NCBI GenBank assembly: GCA_050084985.1
Contig: JBITNC010000001.1
Span: forward strand, 155,248,001 to 155,312,000
Source: Nageia nagi
Taxonomy: Eukaryota > Pinophyta
Direction of reading: 5' to 3'
Length of the DNA stretch: 64,000 bases
In this document: positions 51,700-63,363 of the stretch, one piece after another
Position numbering within the stretch: position 1 is the first letter of the stretch
Layout of the letters: every line of letters begins with the position of its first letter
The notes under the pieces: model-generated
The model's database searches: none
What the model saw: only the letters and a program-made list of their open reading frames with translations
Told to the model about the DNA's origin: nothing
Translations under genes and position numbers: made by a program

Positions 51700-52100
51700 T
51701 TAATTTAGATTATTGGAGTGATTAAACACATACTCATGGTCATCCATAAAATTCCTAAAATTACCATTATACAATAAGTAATTTTTGTAGAACTCCCTCC
51801 TCCATTTTTTCTTATATAGAGAATTTACAACTAATGGGATATATTTCAATAGATTTCTCTCATATGGTAGTGCCTTACCAAGGAATAAAAATTAAAATAT
51901 ATATGTAAAAGCCTAGCCCTTACCATGTAGAGAGAAGATGGGATTGGATAACATCATATACTTTAATGAATCAATCAAATTAGTTGAACAATTAGTAGAG
52001 GAAATGCAATAAGAGGATAAAATTTCATAAGAAACATTCAATTCCATAATTGAAGCAAGGCTAGGTACAAACTGCATCTAAGAGATGGAAAATAAATTAT
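51700..52100 (+). pseudogene. Gypsy protease relic
   Basis: Frames in this region read like the C-terminal part of a plant gypsy protease: a VIHKIPKITI part, a NSLL-HFF part and YREFTTNGIYFNRFLSYGSA near 51,815-51,880, which fits a LLxREF...GGY...WS pattern. It is very decayed and uncertain in detail. It lies just upstream of the RNase H-like relic. Confidence 0.4.
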
Positions 52101-52169
52101 ACACAACCATAACTAGTTAAGATCTAGGACAAACTAAAATATGTATTTAAATGTATTTTTATGGAGTTA

Positions 52170-52560
52170 GATATGAAAATGGTGTAGGAGCTAGGGTAGT
52201 TTTATTATCCCTATCAAATGGAATTAAAATGATTTCATATAAGTTATGATAGAGTTTTGCAAACATAGTTGAGTATGTTGCTTTGGATCTAGTCTTATCA
52301 TAAGCTACAAAAATGGTAATTAGGTGCCTTTTAATATGAGAATATTAAGAACTACTTGTAAATCAAGTCACAATTTGTTTTTAGCAAGTATCACTACCTA
52401 AAACATTATATCAATAGAGTGTGGGATTTTCTAGAAATTTTTGATGTTGTAAATATAAAAGTAACCCTTTTGTTAATATATTAATAATTAAATAGGCTAA
52501 CTTTGGTCTTTATTTTAAATATCAAAAGACAATAAAAGAGGTAATGCTTATCTTTAGGTC
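52170..52560 (+). pseudogene. RNase H-like relic upstream of reverse transcriptase, copy 1
   Basis: It reads GVGARVVLLSLSNGIKMISY (about 52,182-52,240), then ANIVEYVALDLVLS and ELLVNQV at about 52,345-52,365, and YHYLKHYINRVWDFLEIF near 52,390-52,440. This is the order GxGAxxVLxSP, AEYEALxxGL, VNQV, W-D-x-I-E-x-F of the RNase H domain in Tat-like gypsy elements. Here it precedes reverse transcriptase rather than following it. Several stops. Confidence 0.55.
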
Positions 52561-53029
52561 AATAGTATCTCATAATGATAAGTTCTTGATGCAACAAGTT
52601 ATATATGTTAAATATGAAAGCATGAAATTATAAAATTCTAAAGAATATTATATAATATAATTAAAGAATTTTGATATTCCAAAGTGGTTTATCAATCTCA
52701 AGATCGTATTTGATTATGATGATCCAATAAAGGTAGGTAAACTCCAAATCAAAGAGAAAGATTATAAAGAAGTATGACGAGCCCTAAGAAAAGCTTTAAA
52801 TCTTTGTGTGCAATGTACATGCAAAGAGATTGGTATTTTTGTTAAGCTTTTTAATGATTTTAGGGATATTATAACATGGATAAATGATCATCTAAATGTA
52901 TAGAGCATGTAATTCATCCAATACACAATAAAACTCTTATTGAATATTAAGCCTTTTAGTTAAGAGTAAAGACTTATCAAATCATTGATGAAATAAAAGT
53001 TATTAAAAATTTTAATTATAAATATTATT

Positions 53030-53790
53030 TATCCCATAAATAATTATACTTGGATAGCTAACTTGATCCCAATCAAGATGAATAATGAAGATATCAAATC
53101 ATTATCAACTTTAAAAACCTTAATAAAGCTTCTCTGAAGGACTATTATATATTACATTAAATAAATAAAATTTTAAAATTATGATTAGGGAAGAGATATT
53201 TTCATTTCTTGATGGATTATCAAGATATAAATAAGTATTGGTAAAATAAAAGGATCAACACAAAATATGTTCATAATAAAATAGGGATAATTTCCCTACT
53301 AATGAATGTAATTTGGATTGTTAAACATTGGTATAACTTTTCAATGGGTCATGAAATCCTATTTTAGAGAAGTGGTAAATAAATTTATTTTGATTTAGCT
53401 AAATGATATGATTTATTGTTACATAATAAGTATGGATATCTAAATCCCCTTCAAAGGATATTTACAAATATCAAGATTTTGGTTCATGTCTTTAAATGTA
53501 AAGAAATCAATCTTTGTGATCCATGAAGGGAAATTCTTATGCATGTCATTTCGAAAGGAATATTAGCAGTTGTATTAGATAAAGTGAAAGATATTTTAGA
53601 ATTCCCTCTTCTATCAAATAATAAGGCACTCTAATCTTTCTTTAGGAAATATAATTTCATAAATAAACTTATTATTAATTTTCACAAATAGTGAAACCAA
53701 TGACCATGCTTTAAAAGGATTTATCCTTTAGTTAGTCATTGCAAGAAATAATTATAATCAAGAGGAACATCTTGTTTACTTTAATGATAT
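53030..53790 (+). pseudogene. Gypsy reverse transcriptase relic, copy 1
   Basis: Traces in order: WIANLIPIKMNNEDIK (about 53,053-53,100), FGLLNIGITFQW (about 53,310), LNDMI where YLDDM is expected (about 53,400) and LNVKKSIFVIHEGKF (about 53,490-53,535). A connection segment follows, then NSETNDHALKGF near 53,690-53,725. The layout is that of a gypsy reverse transcriptase. The domain is much decayed, with stops and frame changes. Confidence 0.55.
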
Positions 53791-53949
53791 TAATTATAAA
53801 TATCTTGGTATAAAGATATAATTTTATATACATTGGTCTAAAGATATAATTTTATAGAAATCAACATATAGGCTTTAACATCATATGTCTTTTTCCCTAA
53901 TAGATTAGACTTATACAATGATAACTTATTTTATTTTAATTAGATAAGA

Positions 53950-54790
53950 TTATATTTTAAATTCTAATTATTTTATATAAATTGGTCTAAATATATAATT
54001 TTATAGAAATCATATAATAGAAATATTATTTATTGTTTAGAAATATTTTTCTTTATCCTCTCTTTTGTAATTCTCTATATTCCAATCATGGCCATTATTT
54101 ATTAATTTTATATCCTTTTGAAATAGAATATTAATCCATTGGCACATAATCCATCACTTATTTGTATCTTTTATTTATTTACATCTTATTATATCTACTT
54201 AACCTACTAGTTTTATCCAATCATAAAGTATAATGATATATTTTTTAAATACTAAACTTCCATTTGATATGAATATTAAAATCTCCTTCCATATTTAAAA
54301 TTTTATTTTTTGAGAATAATTTTATTTATGATTTCCTCACCTCAATTATCTCTTAGGACCTCTTGCATCTAAAATATTTTGTAATTATGTCTAGTTTGTT
54401 AGTGGAATTGGTCAAGTGATGACTATTCTATAGCACAAGTCCCATGTTCAATTCCCCTCCACCTTGATACATACATTGCTTTGAAAAATACCTTTACCTT
54501 TCCTTTTTTACTAATAAAAATCAACTTCATCTTTTGTGTATTGAAATCCACTATCACCCTTATGTCAATCACGTATTAAAAAGTGTCCTCTAATGAATTA
54601 TTTTTTGTATGTTAAACTCATTCAAAACTTATGGTGTGGTTTAGAAAAGTTATAATGGAACATCCATGAATATGACCACAACATGGTGTACCCTATCTAC
54701 CACATGTTTCTCACTTCAAGCTTTTTATTTATGGTGTTAGTCCACTTTCTATATTTCATTATTTTCCTTCCAATACTGCATAGAGAAAAA
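53950..54790. repeat. LTR-like block, copy 2 (with a SINE candidate inside)
   Basis: From about 54,080 to 54,785 it matches 56,890-57,335 in order: a ggcacataatccatcacttattt block, tttccatttgatatg, catctaaaa, aatccact-ca blocks, caagatggtgtacc-type and a gttagtccactttctat block near the end. Copy 2 also has a roughly 120-bp insert at 54,390-54,510 that the other lacks. It follows one reverse transcriptase relic and precedes another, as an LTR shared by tandem elements would. Confidence 0.45.
54390..54510 (+). mobile_element. tRNA-derived SINE candidate 2
   Basis: The matching LTR-like block at 57,115 lacks this stretch. It contains ATTGGTCAAGTGATGA at the A-box position and ATGTTCAATTCCCC at the B-box position, about 30-35 bases apart, and ends in a T-rich tail. 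It resembles candidate 1 in its B box and in the following tacattg block (tgacatacattg there, gatacatacattg here), so the two belong to one family. Confidence 0.5.
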
Positions 54791-54879
54791 GTATTCTATG
54801 AGATGTTATAAATCATGTTTGGTAGTGAATAACTTATATCATATCTTAGAAACAAACAACATAATTAAAATTATTTATT

Positions 54880-55210
54880 ATAAGTTGAGCTAGATTTGTA
54901 CAAACAATGTAATTAAGTATGATACCCTAGATTTAATTCTATTATAAGTTACAAAAGTGGTAATTAGGTTCCTTTTAATATAAGCATATTATGAATTAGT
55001 AGTGAATCAAGTAACAAATAAATATTGTAGTAAGCATCACTACTTAAAAAATTACATGAATAGAGTGTGGGATTTTTTTAGGAAGTTTTAACATTATGAA
55101 TATCAAAGAAATCCTTAGGAAAAGTAATCCTCTTGCTAATATCTTAACAATGAAATAGGCTAATTTTATTATACTTTTCAAGATTGGAAGATATTAAAGG
55201 AGGTAAATCT
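54880..55210 (+). pseudogene. RNase H-like relic upstream of reverse transcriptase, copy 2
   Basis: It matches copy 1 (52,260-52,560) at DNA level: an ELVVNQVTNKY block (about 54,983-55,015) and HHYLKNYMNRVWDFF (about 55,030-55,075). The N-terminal part is missing. It follows the LTR-like block directly. Confidence 0.5.
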
Positions 55211-55689
55211 TATCTTTAGGACATTCATCCCTCATAATGATAAATTCTTGTGAGTATTTGATAACAACAAGCATATCTTTGATTTCCTGATGCAACAAGC
55301 TATGTATGTTAAATACGAAAGCATGGTGTTAGGACATGCCAATGAATATTATATAATACAATTAAAGAATATTGATATCCCAAAGTGGTTGATCTCTTTC
55401 AAGATCCTATTGACTATGATGATACATTAAAGGTAAATAAACTACAAATCAAAGATAAAAATGTGGAAGAAATACAAACAGCCCTAGGAAAAGATTTAAA
55501 GTTGAGTGTATGATGTGCATAGTTAGAGATTGATTATTTTGTTAATATTTATAATGATTTTAGGGATATTACTGTATAAATATGAGATGATCTAAATGTA
55601 TATAGAAAGGAATTCACAAAAAATACAATCAAACTATTATTGAATATTAAACCTTTCTACTAGAAATAAAGACTTATCAAATCATTGAT

Positions 55690-56480
55690 GAAATAGAAGT
55701 TAGTGAAGTTTCTAAACATAAATATTATTTATCCTATAAAGAATTATATTTTTATGGCTAACTTGGTCTCAATAATGAAGAAGAATGAAGACATCAAATC
55801 ATATGTCAACTTTAAAAACCTTAATGAACCTTCTTTGAAGGACCATTATATATTATATTTAATGGATACAATCTTAAATTTGTGACTAGAGGAGAGAGAT
55901 TTTTATTGCTTGATAGATTCTCAAGATATAACCAAGTATGGTTAAATGAAAATTATTAACACAAACACGTGTATAATAAAATAAGGAACATTTTCCTAGT
56001 ATTGAATGTTATTTGGATTGTTAAACATTGGCACAACTTTTTAGTGCAGCATGAAATTATCTTTCAAACAAGTGGTAAATAAAATTATTTAAATTTAGCT
56101 AGATGATATGATTTTATTATTACCTAGTAAGTATGAATATCTAGATCACCTTCAAAGTATTGTTAACAAATATTAGGATTTTGGAATCTCTCTAAATCTA
56201 AAGAAATCAATCTTTGTGATCTATGAAGGGAAATTGTTAAACTTGTCAGTTCAAAAGGTACCTTAGCAATTGATTTGGATAATTTATTGAAAGCTATATT
56301 GGAACTCCCTCTCCCATCAAATAAGAAGGGACTCTTAAATTTCTTTGGGAAAAATAATTTCATAAAGAATTTTATTATTGATTTTCACAAATAGTGAAAC
56401 CAATGACCATGCTTTAAAAGGATGTATCTTTTATCTAATCATTAGAAGAAAGAATAATAATCAAGAGGAACATATAATTC
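55690..56480 (+). pseudogene. Gypsy reverse transcriptase relic, copy 2
   Basis: It reads MANLVSIMKKNEDIKSYVNF (about 55,757-55,815), a LNEPSLKDHYILYLMDT part, LDDMI (about 56,098-56,112), then FGISLNLKKSIFVIYEGKLL (about 56,175-56,235) and, in the next stretch, LELPLPSNKKGLLNFFGKNN (about 56,300-56,360). These are the expected blocks from the fingers to the connection of a gypsy reverse transcriptase, some with the active-site LDD. Stops and a frame change are present. Confidence 0.6.
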
Positions 56481-56879
56481 CCTGTAACTATATTAATTAT
56501 ATATATTTAATAAATAATACTTATAAATTTGAACACCTAAGAAAAGTAAATCATAATATATTTCAACTTCACTCCTCATACATACTATATCATGTCATTT
56601 TGACAATCATATAAATATTTAATATTAATCTTTCTATTTAAACATTGTAATTTGTATTTCTTCATCAATAATAATAAGAAATAAGAAATAAATCTAATAC
56701 TAACATTTATATTTAATATGAAATGCAATCCCTACAAATATTTCACTCACTTAAGTAATCTAATATTACCTACTAAATTTTGTAACTTCATACGAACATA
56801 ATTAGAATGGAATGATTTAAGGTTGAAGAAATTTATGTTCTCCACTTTTATTCTTTTCATATAAAAATTATACAACTTA

Positions 56880-57335
56880 CTTTATCCTTAATCATCTAAT
56901 TCATTGGCACATAATCCATCACTTATTTCTATCTCATCTTATTAGATCTACTTCACCTACAAGTTTTATCCAAATATAAACTATAATTTTTTTTTTTAAT
57001 ACTAAATTTCCATTTGATATGCAATAGTAAAATCCCTCTACCTCAGTTGTCGCTCAATTAATGCACATAACCTCTCACATCTAAAAGATTTTAACCTCTA
57101 CTCTACAATTTATCTAATAAAAATCCACTTCATCCTTTTTGCATTGAAATCCACTTTCATCCTTATGTCGATGACAAATGAAAAAGTGTTCTGCATGTTG
57201 TACCATGACTGTGGAACATCCATGACTGTGCCCACAAGATGGTGTACCTTATCTGCCACGTTCTGCTCGCTTCAAACTTTTTCTTTGATCTGTTAGTCCA
57301 CTTTCTATGTTACGTTGTTTTCGTTTCAGTACCGC
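56880..57335. repeat. LTR-like block, copy 3
   Basis: It matches copy 2 (54,080-54,785) without the SINE insert. It ends just before a primer-binding-like site, so in this copy it stands in the place of a 5' LTR. Confidence 0.5.
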
Positions 57336-57337
57336 AT

Positions 57338-57356
57338 AAACTGGTATCATAGCTTA
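57338..57356 (+). other. Primer-binding-like site after LTR-like block 3
   Basis: CTGGTATCATAGCTTAGAG resembles the plant initiator-tRNA site TGGTATCAGAGC with an internal two-base change. It lies next to the end of the LTR-like block. Confidence 0.5.
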
Positions 57357-57779
57357 GAGTCAGCTTTCTTGTATGGGATCATCCACATTAGAGCACTCCA
57401 CTTTGAGTCAGAATATGTAAAAGCAAGTAGCTACTATCCAAGCTCTTGAAATTGCCGAGAAAAAAAGCAGTTTCAGGCCAAATTAATGAAGTTATTGAAA
57501 CGGATGCCATCGAAAAAGCATTTACTGAGAAAGCAGATGGATGCGGAGAACCAATCCAAGAATGATGGAGAAGAGAAAATAGTGGAACAAAGCATATCTC
57601 AAGGTAAGTGTTATCATTTTGAGTATGTTGGTTCACGGTGGTCCCACCAGACGTGGTAGAGGTCTGGTTCAATCTTTGAATGGTCTTCATAGAGTGATTC
57701 CTCTTCTGCATGGCATTCATAAATATTGTGGAAGATGTTTACTCTAATGCATATGTGATTTAGATTCATGTTTACTACA
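57357..57779. other. Possible leader or gag start after LTR-like block 3
   Basis: A short readable stretch starts with the ATG at 57,377 (MGSSTLEHSTLSQNM) and continues with a charged, helix-like part (QVATIQALEIAEKK) before frames break; a GTAAGT follows at 57,604. It may be the remains of a gag start, but the evidence is thin. Confidence 0.25.
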
Positions 57780-58758
57780 TGATCTCAGTACTTTATTAGT
57801 GAATTATGTAACACAATAGCATGACGGACTTTATTTGGCTTTGGATCCATGGCATAGACAAGGAAGAGATCCCAATAAAGGCAAATGAAAGCGTTACAGT
57901 TCGTATAAGCCTTTTCTTGCTAGTGTCATATGATCAATTTTATTGTTATTTTGGTCATTGTTTTAATTAATGATTATAATTAATTCAAGATTTTGTGTTT
58001 TGATATGATGGCCAAAAGATAATCTCTGCAAGAGGGGCTGCTGCTCCTGTTGTAAGCTCTGGTTCTCCTTGTGAACATCTGGGGTTTTCTTTTGTAGTTG
58101 TTGACTATATTTGTCTGAGTTTCTTGTGTAAGAATTGCTTTTTACAACGTAGGCGTCGTGATCTTTCATAGACAGCAAAGAAAGATATAATATATAAATA
58201 AAAAAATTTAAAATTCTTGACCATGTAACAATAAATTGTTATTTATGTCTATGATTATCTTTATATATCAAATTGTACAACTTATTTACTTTATCTCAAT
58301 TTTTAAAATATTAATATTAATTTATTAAAATTAAATTATTTTCATGTTAAATGGAAAGTTAAATAAATTTTAGGTGTTTTGACTATTAAAATAAGTTAAC
58401 TATACAATTTGAAGTGTTAACATAATGTAAAGTAGAAGTCATGTTTCAAGATAAAAAGATATATACATGTTAATTTATGTTTAAAAAAATTATAACTTTC
58501 TCTTGCATGAATTGATGATAATAAATTGTACATTACATATATACTAGAACAATAAAAGATATATGTTAGTTAAGAAAAATATAAATAATACACAACATAA
58601 AATGATCATATAAAAATAAATTTATTCATATTCAATCATCATTGTGCATCCATTTAATATCTTTTCGCTGTCTAAGAGGGTCAAAGGAACAAATGCTAAT
58701 GAGGTAAAGTATAATCATTAAATAATGCATGTAGTCAAAAAAATATGCAATACTATTT
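57780..58758. repeat. Family R repeat, copy 3
   Basis: It matches 48,840-49,385 and then 50,395-51,110 without the inserts, and copy 1 at 178-540 and 13,237-13,430. It is cut at 58,758 by LINE B. No gene recognised. Confidence 0.6.
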
Positions 58759-58777
58759 TGGAGTAGAAAAGTTTGAA

Positions 58778-60350
58778 ATGGGGAAGGGCAAAAGTGAAGG
58801 TGTGAGTGGAAGCACGAGAGGAGATGCTGGATCGAGACCTACAAGGGGTGGGAACTTAATGGTAGGAGAGGAGGGGCAAGGCATGTAAATAACTAATAGT
58901 ATTGGGTAAGGAAGGCCCCAGAATGGTAGCAGCAAAAAAGGCCAACAAGTGGGCCAAACTTCATGGGTACAAGGAACTAAAAATGGATCTATATGTTCAT
59001 AGATGGTGGATATACCTGAGGTTGACATCGATGATGACTTATTAGAAGACACCCTTAAGGAACTCCAAGTCTACCTTACCAAAAATTTTGCAAGTCAATG
59101 GCCCTAGATTGCTACCCTCAAGGAGTGAGTGAATGACATGTGGCAACCAAGAGGTAAGGTTAATTTCTCCATGCTTCCAAAAGGTTTTTTACGGTATACT
59201 TTTCTTAAGAGGAAGATGTGTCCTATGTATTGGAGAATGGCCCTTGGTTTCTAGGCAACTCAAGACTTTTTCTCAAAATATGGTATGAAGGCTTCAACCC
59301 TATGATTGAAAATATAACTACAATCTCAATTTAGGTCAAGCTTTATAGTTTACCTTTACACCTCTTGAGTAAAAAGTGATAGAAAAAATTGGCAATTCCA
59401 TTGGTGAATTTGTCAAAATTGATGATAATTTCTACAAAAGGGAAATTTCCATGACCACCAAAATCTATTTCAAACTCAACATCTAAAATCCACTCCTAAA
59501 AGAAATCAAGATTAATACAAAAATAGGAGCTTAAACGTAATCCCTTAACTATGAAAGATTTTCTTTCAGGTGTAGGTGGTGCAAAGAGACTAATCATTTA
59601 CCCTCGTAGTGCCCAAAGGTACCTAAAAATAAGGGGACCTATAGCATTTAAAAAAAATTAAGCTCATTAGAAAAAAGACTGTATGGAAAAAAAACCTATT
59701 GGAAGGAAAAATTATAGATGGCAATGAATGAGGAAATGTTTTGAAATCATTGACAAAATGAAGCAACATTGGAGGGAGAAAGGAGGAAAGGATATTATGT
59801 AAGAAGGAAAAACCTAAATAATCAATGAAACTCCTCAAGAGGAGTTAGCACTACAAATTGAAGATTTAAAAAACCAAAAAAATGCTGAAAAATATGAAAA
59901 CATTATGCAAGGAGGGGACAAAAAATAAAACTCTCCCACTTATAGTGAACTGGTAAGAAATATTAAGTTTGGAAATGATGAAGAAATATCTCCAAAGGTA
60001 AAAGAAACAAAATGGAATGAAGCAATTGTTAAAAAACAAACTAATGAATAACAAGAGGTAGGCAGTGAAGAAGAAACTTCAAATGAAGCAATAGAAGAGC
60101 TTGGAGAAAGGAACCTAATGAATTGGAACTAAAAAATGGAATAAAAGTTGAAACAAGATCGGTATAAAAGAGGAAATCTTAGCAAAACAACAATGAACAA
60201 GATGAAGAAAATTATGTACAAAATCCAAAACTATGTTGCAAATGCTAGGTAGGGCCTTAAGGTGGGAAAAATGGGGAAAGAAAAAAACTCATCAAAATGA
60301 AAAGGAATGAGCACCCTAGAGTAGGGTGGTGGCAATAAAGGCATTCGAAG
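58778..60350 (+). pseudogene. LINE B ORF1
   Basis: It opens with MGKGKSEGVSGSTRGDAGSR at 58,778, followed by a DIDDDLLEDTLKELQVYL part near 59,025-59,080. The DUF4283 core at about 59,160-59,330 reads KVNFSMLPKGFFTVYFS, then DVSYVLENGPWFLGNSRLFL and WYEGFNPMI, a clear family pattern. Beyond it, IYFKLNI-like and KIGA-like traces continue, then a long Lys/Glu-rich tail to about 60,350 with many stops. No zinc knuckle is clear. The product would bind LINE RNA. Confidence 0.6.
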
Positions 60351-60359
60351 AAATAGATG

Positions 60360-61290
60360 TTGATCCTAAGCTAGAATGTGAGGGGATGCAACTTCCTTGG
60401 CGAACGAAATGTTACTAGAAATATAATAAGAAAATATAGATTGTATATTAGTTTATGATAAGAGACAAAATTTATATAGAATAAGAAAGAAAGATTCAGG
60501 TAAAAAATATGGCAATAATCTAGAATGGAGTTTATAAATGCAATATGAAGGTTAGGCAGATTAGCTATTTTATGGAACACTATAAAAGTAGATATTCAGA
60601 TTTTTGTTGCTCCCACAAATAGAAGTATTTCAATAAGACTAAAAAGTGTATAGTGTAGCTTCTCCTTTATCCTATGTAATATCTATGCTCTCAAACAAAT
60701 ATCAGAGAGGAGAAAGATAGAAGAAATTTCCCTTTGGAACCATGGTTAGTTGGAGGAGACTTTAATTTCCCCTTACACACACAAGAAAAATTAGGAGAAA
60801 GGATAAACATGACTAGAAGCATATTGGATTTAGGGGACATTTAAAATAAAACACAACTAATAAATATCCTATTAAAAGGGAATAGATTCACCTATTCAAA
60901 TAGACAATGTGAATGGAATTTCATTCAGAGAAGACTAGACCAAATGATAGCTTTAGCAAAGTGAATAGAATACTATAATGCATAATTAGTTACTCTCCCT
61001 AGAATAGCCTTAGACCATAGACTTATCAAGTTAAGATTAAAAGGTAGAAAAAAAAAATACCTCTTTTAAATTCAAAGTCATGTGAATGATCCATCCTAGC
61101 TTCAAATAATATCTTAGAGAATGGTAGAAACATGAAACACAAGGAACAACAATGTCTAAACTATCTCAAAAACTAGGAGAAGATAAAAAGAAGCTAAAGA
61201 AATGGAACAAAGAGGTTTTAAGGAATGTGGAAGATAGAAATAATGAAATGGAAGATGAGCTAGAAATGATATAGCATATGATTATGAGGT
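60360..61290 (+). pseudogene. LINE B ORF2, endonuclease
   Basis: The start NVRGCNFLGERNVTRNIIRK (about 60,377-60,436) is a typical first motif, then a QETK-like ETKFI part and GRLAILWNTIKVDIQIF near 60,555-60,605. LVGGDFNFPLHTQEKLG (about 60,745-60,800) is the canonical GGDFN motif, and NRFTYSNRQ and RRLDQMIA (about 60,885-60,960) and ALDHRLIKLRL (about 61,010-61,040) complete the domain. The GGDFN motif is intact here, unlike in LINE A. Stops are present. Confidence 0.72.
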
Positions 61291-61359
61291 AGGGAAGAAC
61301 AAAATAAATTGATTGGAAGGAGAAAAAAATTATTGTATATATTACTACAATTCCTTAGC

Positions 61360-62960
61360 CTAGGAAGAGATGCATTGGCACCAAAAATCAAGGGTCTCAT
61401 GCTTAAAAGAAGGGGATATAAACATAACATATTTCAAGATGAAATTATTCCAAAGAATATGTTTGAATAGAATTTTAGAGCTGAAAAGAAAAAATAGTTC
61501 TATAACTTTAGAAGAAGAAGACATCAAAAAGGAAGTAGAAGATTTCTATCAAAACCTTCTGAAGATTGATCAAAAATAAAATAAAGTTTCAATAAATTGA
61601 ATTCCAGAATACATCCTGAAGTTGATGGAATAGGAAATAAATGACAGTCTTATTAGAAAAACAATAAATAAGGAAATCAAAAGGACTTCTTTCTTAATGT
61701 AAAAAGACAAATTACCAGACTTGGATGGTTTTCAAGAAGGTTTTCCAACAAAATTGGGAAATAGTAGGAAATGATGTAATGGAGGCAGTAGCTAAATTCT
61801 TCAAAAGAGGGAAAATTATCAAAGCATGTAATGCTAATTTTTTATTCCTTCTCCCCAAAAATGCTTCAATAAAAGAACCAAATTACTAGAGGCCCATTAG
61901 CCTATGTAATATCCTATATAAACTTATCACTAAATTTTTATCAAAAAGAATGAAACACATCCTCCTAGGTATCATCTCAAAGGAATAAGATGGCTTTGTG
62001 TGGGAGAGGCTTATCACAGATGGAATCATCCTTTTGCATGAGCTATTACACTCAACAAAGGAAAAAAAAAAATGAGGATACCATGATGCTAAAATTAGAC
62101 ATGGAAAATTCCTATGATAGGGTTAACTAGAATGTTTTGAATCTAATCCTTAAAAAATTTGGGTTTAGTGATAAATGAGGAGACAAGGTTAAAGAATGCA
62201 TCACAACTCCAAAAAATTTAGTCATAGTTAATGGTGAGCTAGTTGGTTTCTTTGGGGCAAAAAGAGGATTGCAATTAGCTAATCCAATTTCTTCTTAGCT
62301 CTTTATAATTATGTAAGAAGCTCTCGGAAGGGCTATTATATGGGCACACAAAACAAGAAACCTTCAAGGTATCAAACATGCTAGATCCAACTATCCAATT
62401 ACACATCATCAAGTCATTGATGACATGATCTTAGTGGGAAAAGCCACAAAAATTGAAGCTAAAAATATTAAAAGAATCATAAAAAAAACTATGAAAAATC
62501 CTTACACCATAGGATCAATCTCAAGAAATTGAAATTATATTTTCTTAATACTCCAAGTAGAAAGAAGAAAAAGATTGTAAAAATATATGGTTGTATGATC
62601 AAAGACATCCTCACTAAGTACCTTGGAGTGCTCCTTTTCATTGGAAGAGTAGCAGCAAAGTTTTGGGATAATATGCTAGAGAAATTAAAGAAGAAGATTA
62701 CATGATGGAGTGGGAAGATGTTATCTTATGTAGCCAAAGTACTTATTATAAAACATACACTACAAAGCATTCTTATATATAGCATTATGATCTTGAAAAT
62801 GTTAAATATGGTTGTGGGGAAAGTTGATCAAGTTTACAGAAGAATTTTGTGGGAGGGTGAAAAAGAAAGGAAAAAATTCTCACTTATGTCCTAGAGTAAA
62901 ATATGCAGGGAGGAAGAGAAAGGAGGTCTAGGGATAAGGAAAATGAATCATATAAGTAAG
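61360..62960 (+). pseudogene. LINE B ORF2, reverse transcriptase
   Basis: It has HWHQKSRVSCLKEGDINITY (about 61,370-61,425), the usual lead-in, then PLSLCNILY-type traces near 61,895 and DGFVWERLITDGIILLHELL (about 61,990-62,047), LKLDMENSYDRVN near 62,090-62,130, and GAKRGLQLANPIS (about 62,255-62,300), where the family has RGLRQGDP. The catalytic box reads HQVIDDMILVG near 62,410-62,440, so both aspartates are kept. The thumb LSYVAKVLIIKHTLQSILIY follows at about 62,725-62,785 and a KEGGLGI-like connector near 62,925. Stops and frame changes occur. Confidence 0.75.
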
Positions 62961-63363
62961 GCTCTAAGATAAAAAAATTGGAATGGAAGTTAGTGATGGA
63001 GGATAGGGATCATATTAATGGGTTAAAACCCAAATACCTGGATAACTACAACCATTTCTTATGAGTTTCAAATCTAAATTATGGCTCATAATTTTGAAAT
63101 GGCCTAATCAATATTAGAGAGTTATTTGATTGAAAGGTACAATGGAATATAGGAAAAGGAGATGAAACTTTCTTTAGGTAGGATGCATGGCTAAGAGAGA
63201 TACCCTTAATTTGTTATAAAAGAATCTCAAAAGGGGTAAATTAGGTATTAAAGTGCAAGGTGAGAAAGTTAAATACTACTTATCAAAACAAACAAGATTA
63301 TGGTGGGTAGAGAAACATCCATAATTGGAGATTGAAGCAAATCTCATAAAGTAATGGAATAGG
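62961..63363 (+). other. LINE B ORF2 connector, truncated
   Basis: Weak coding traces of the post-reverse-transcriptase connector, ending where a TGTTGTAG sequence starts. No zinc region or RNase H is visible. Confidence 0.35.

Larger units (their letters stand above)
58759..63363 (+). mobile_element. LINE B, second L1-type LINE
   Basis: A plant L1-type LINE in + orientation. The start is fixed by the break of family R at 58,758. ORF1 has a DUF4283-like domain; ORF2 has endonuclease and reverse transcriptase. The 3' part with a zinc region, RNase H and tail is not seen, because another sequence begins at about 63,364. The DNA is A-rich and clearly different in sequence from LINE A, so it is another family. 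Many stops show that it is dead. Confidence 0.75.

Noticed and set aside
57780-58180. Cellular gene exon in the conserved part of family R
   Set aside because: A short readable run (GIDKEEIPIKANESVTVRIS) is present near 57,853-57,912 and similar in copy 2, but frames break on both sides, nothing matches a family I know, and the segment is part of a dispersed repeat.
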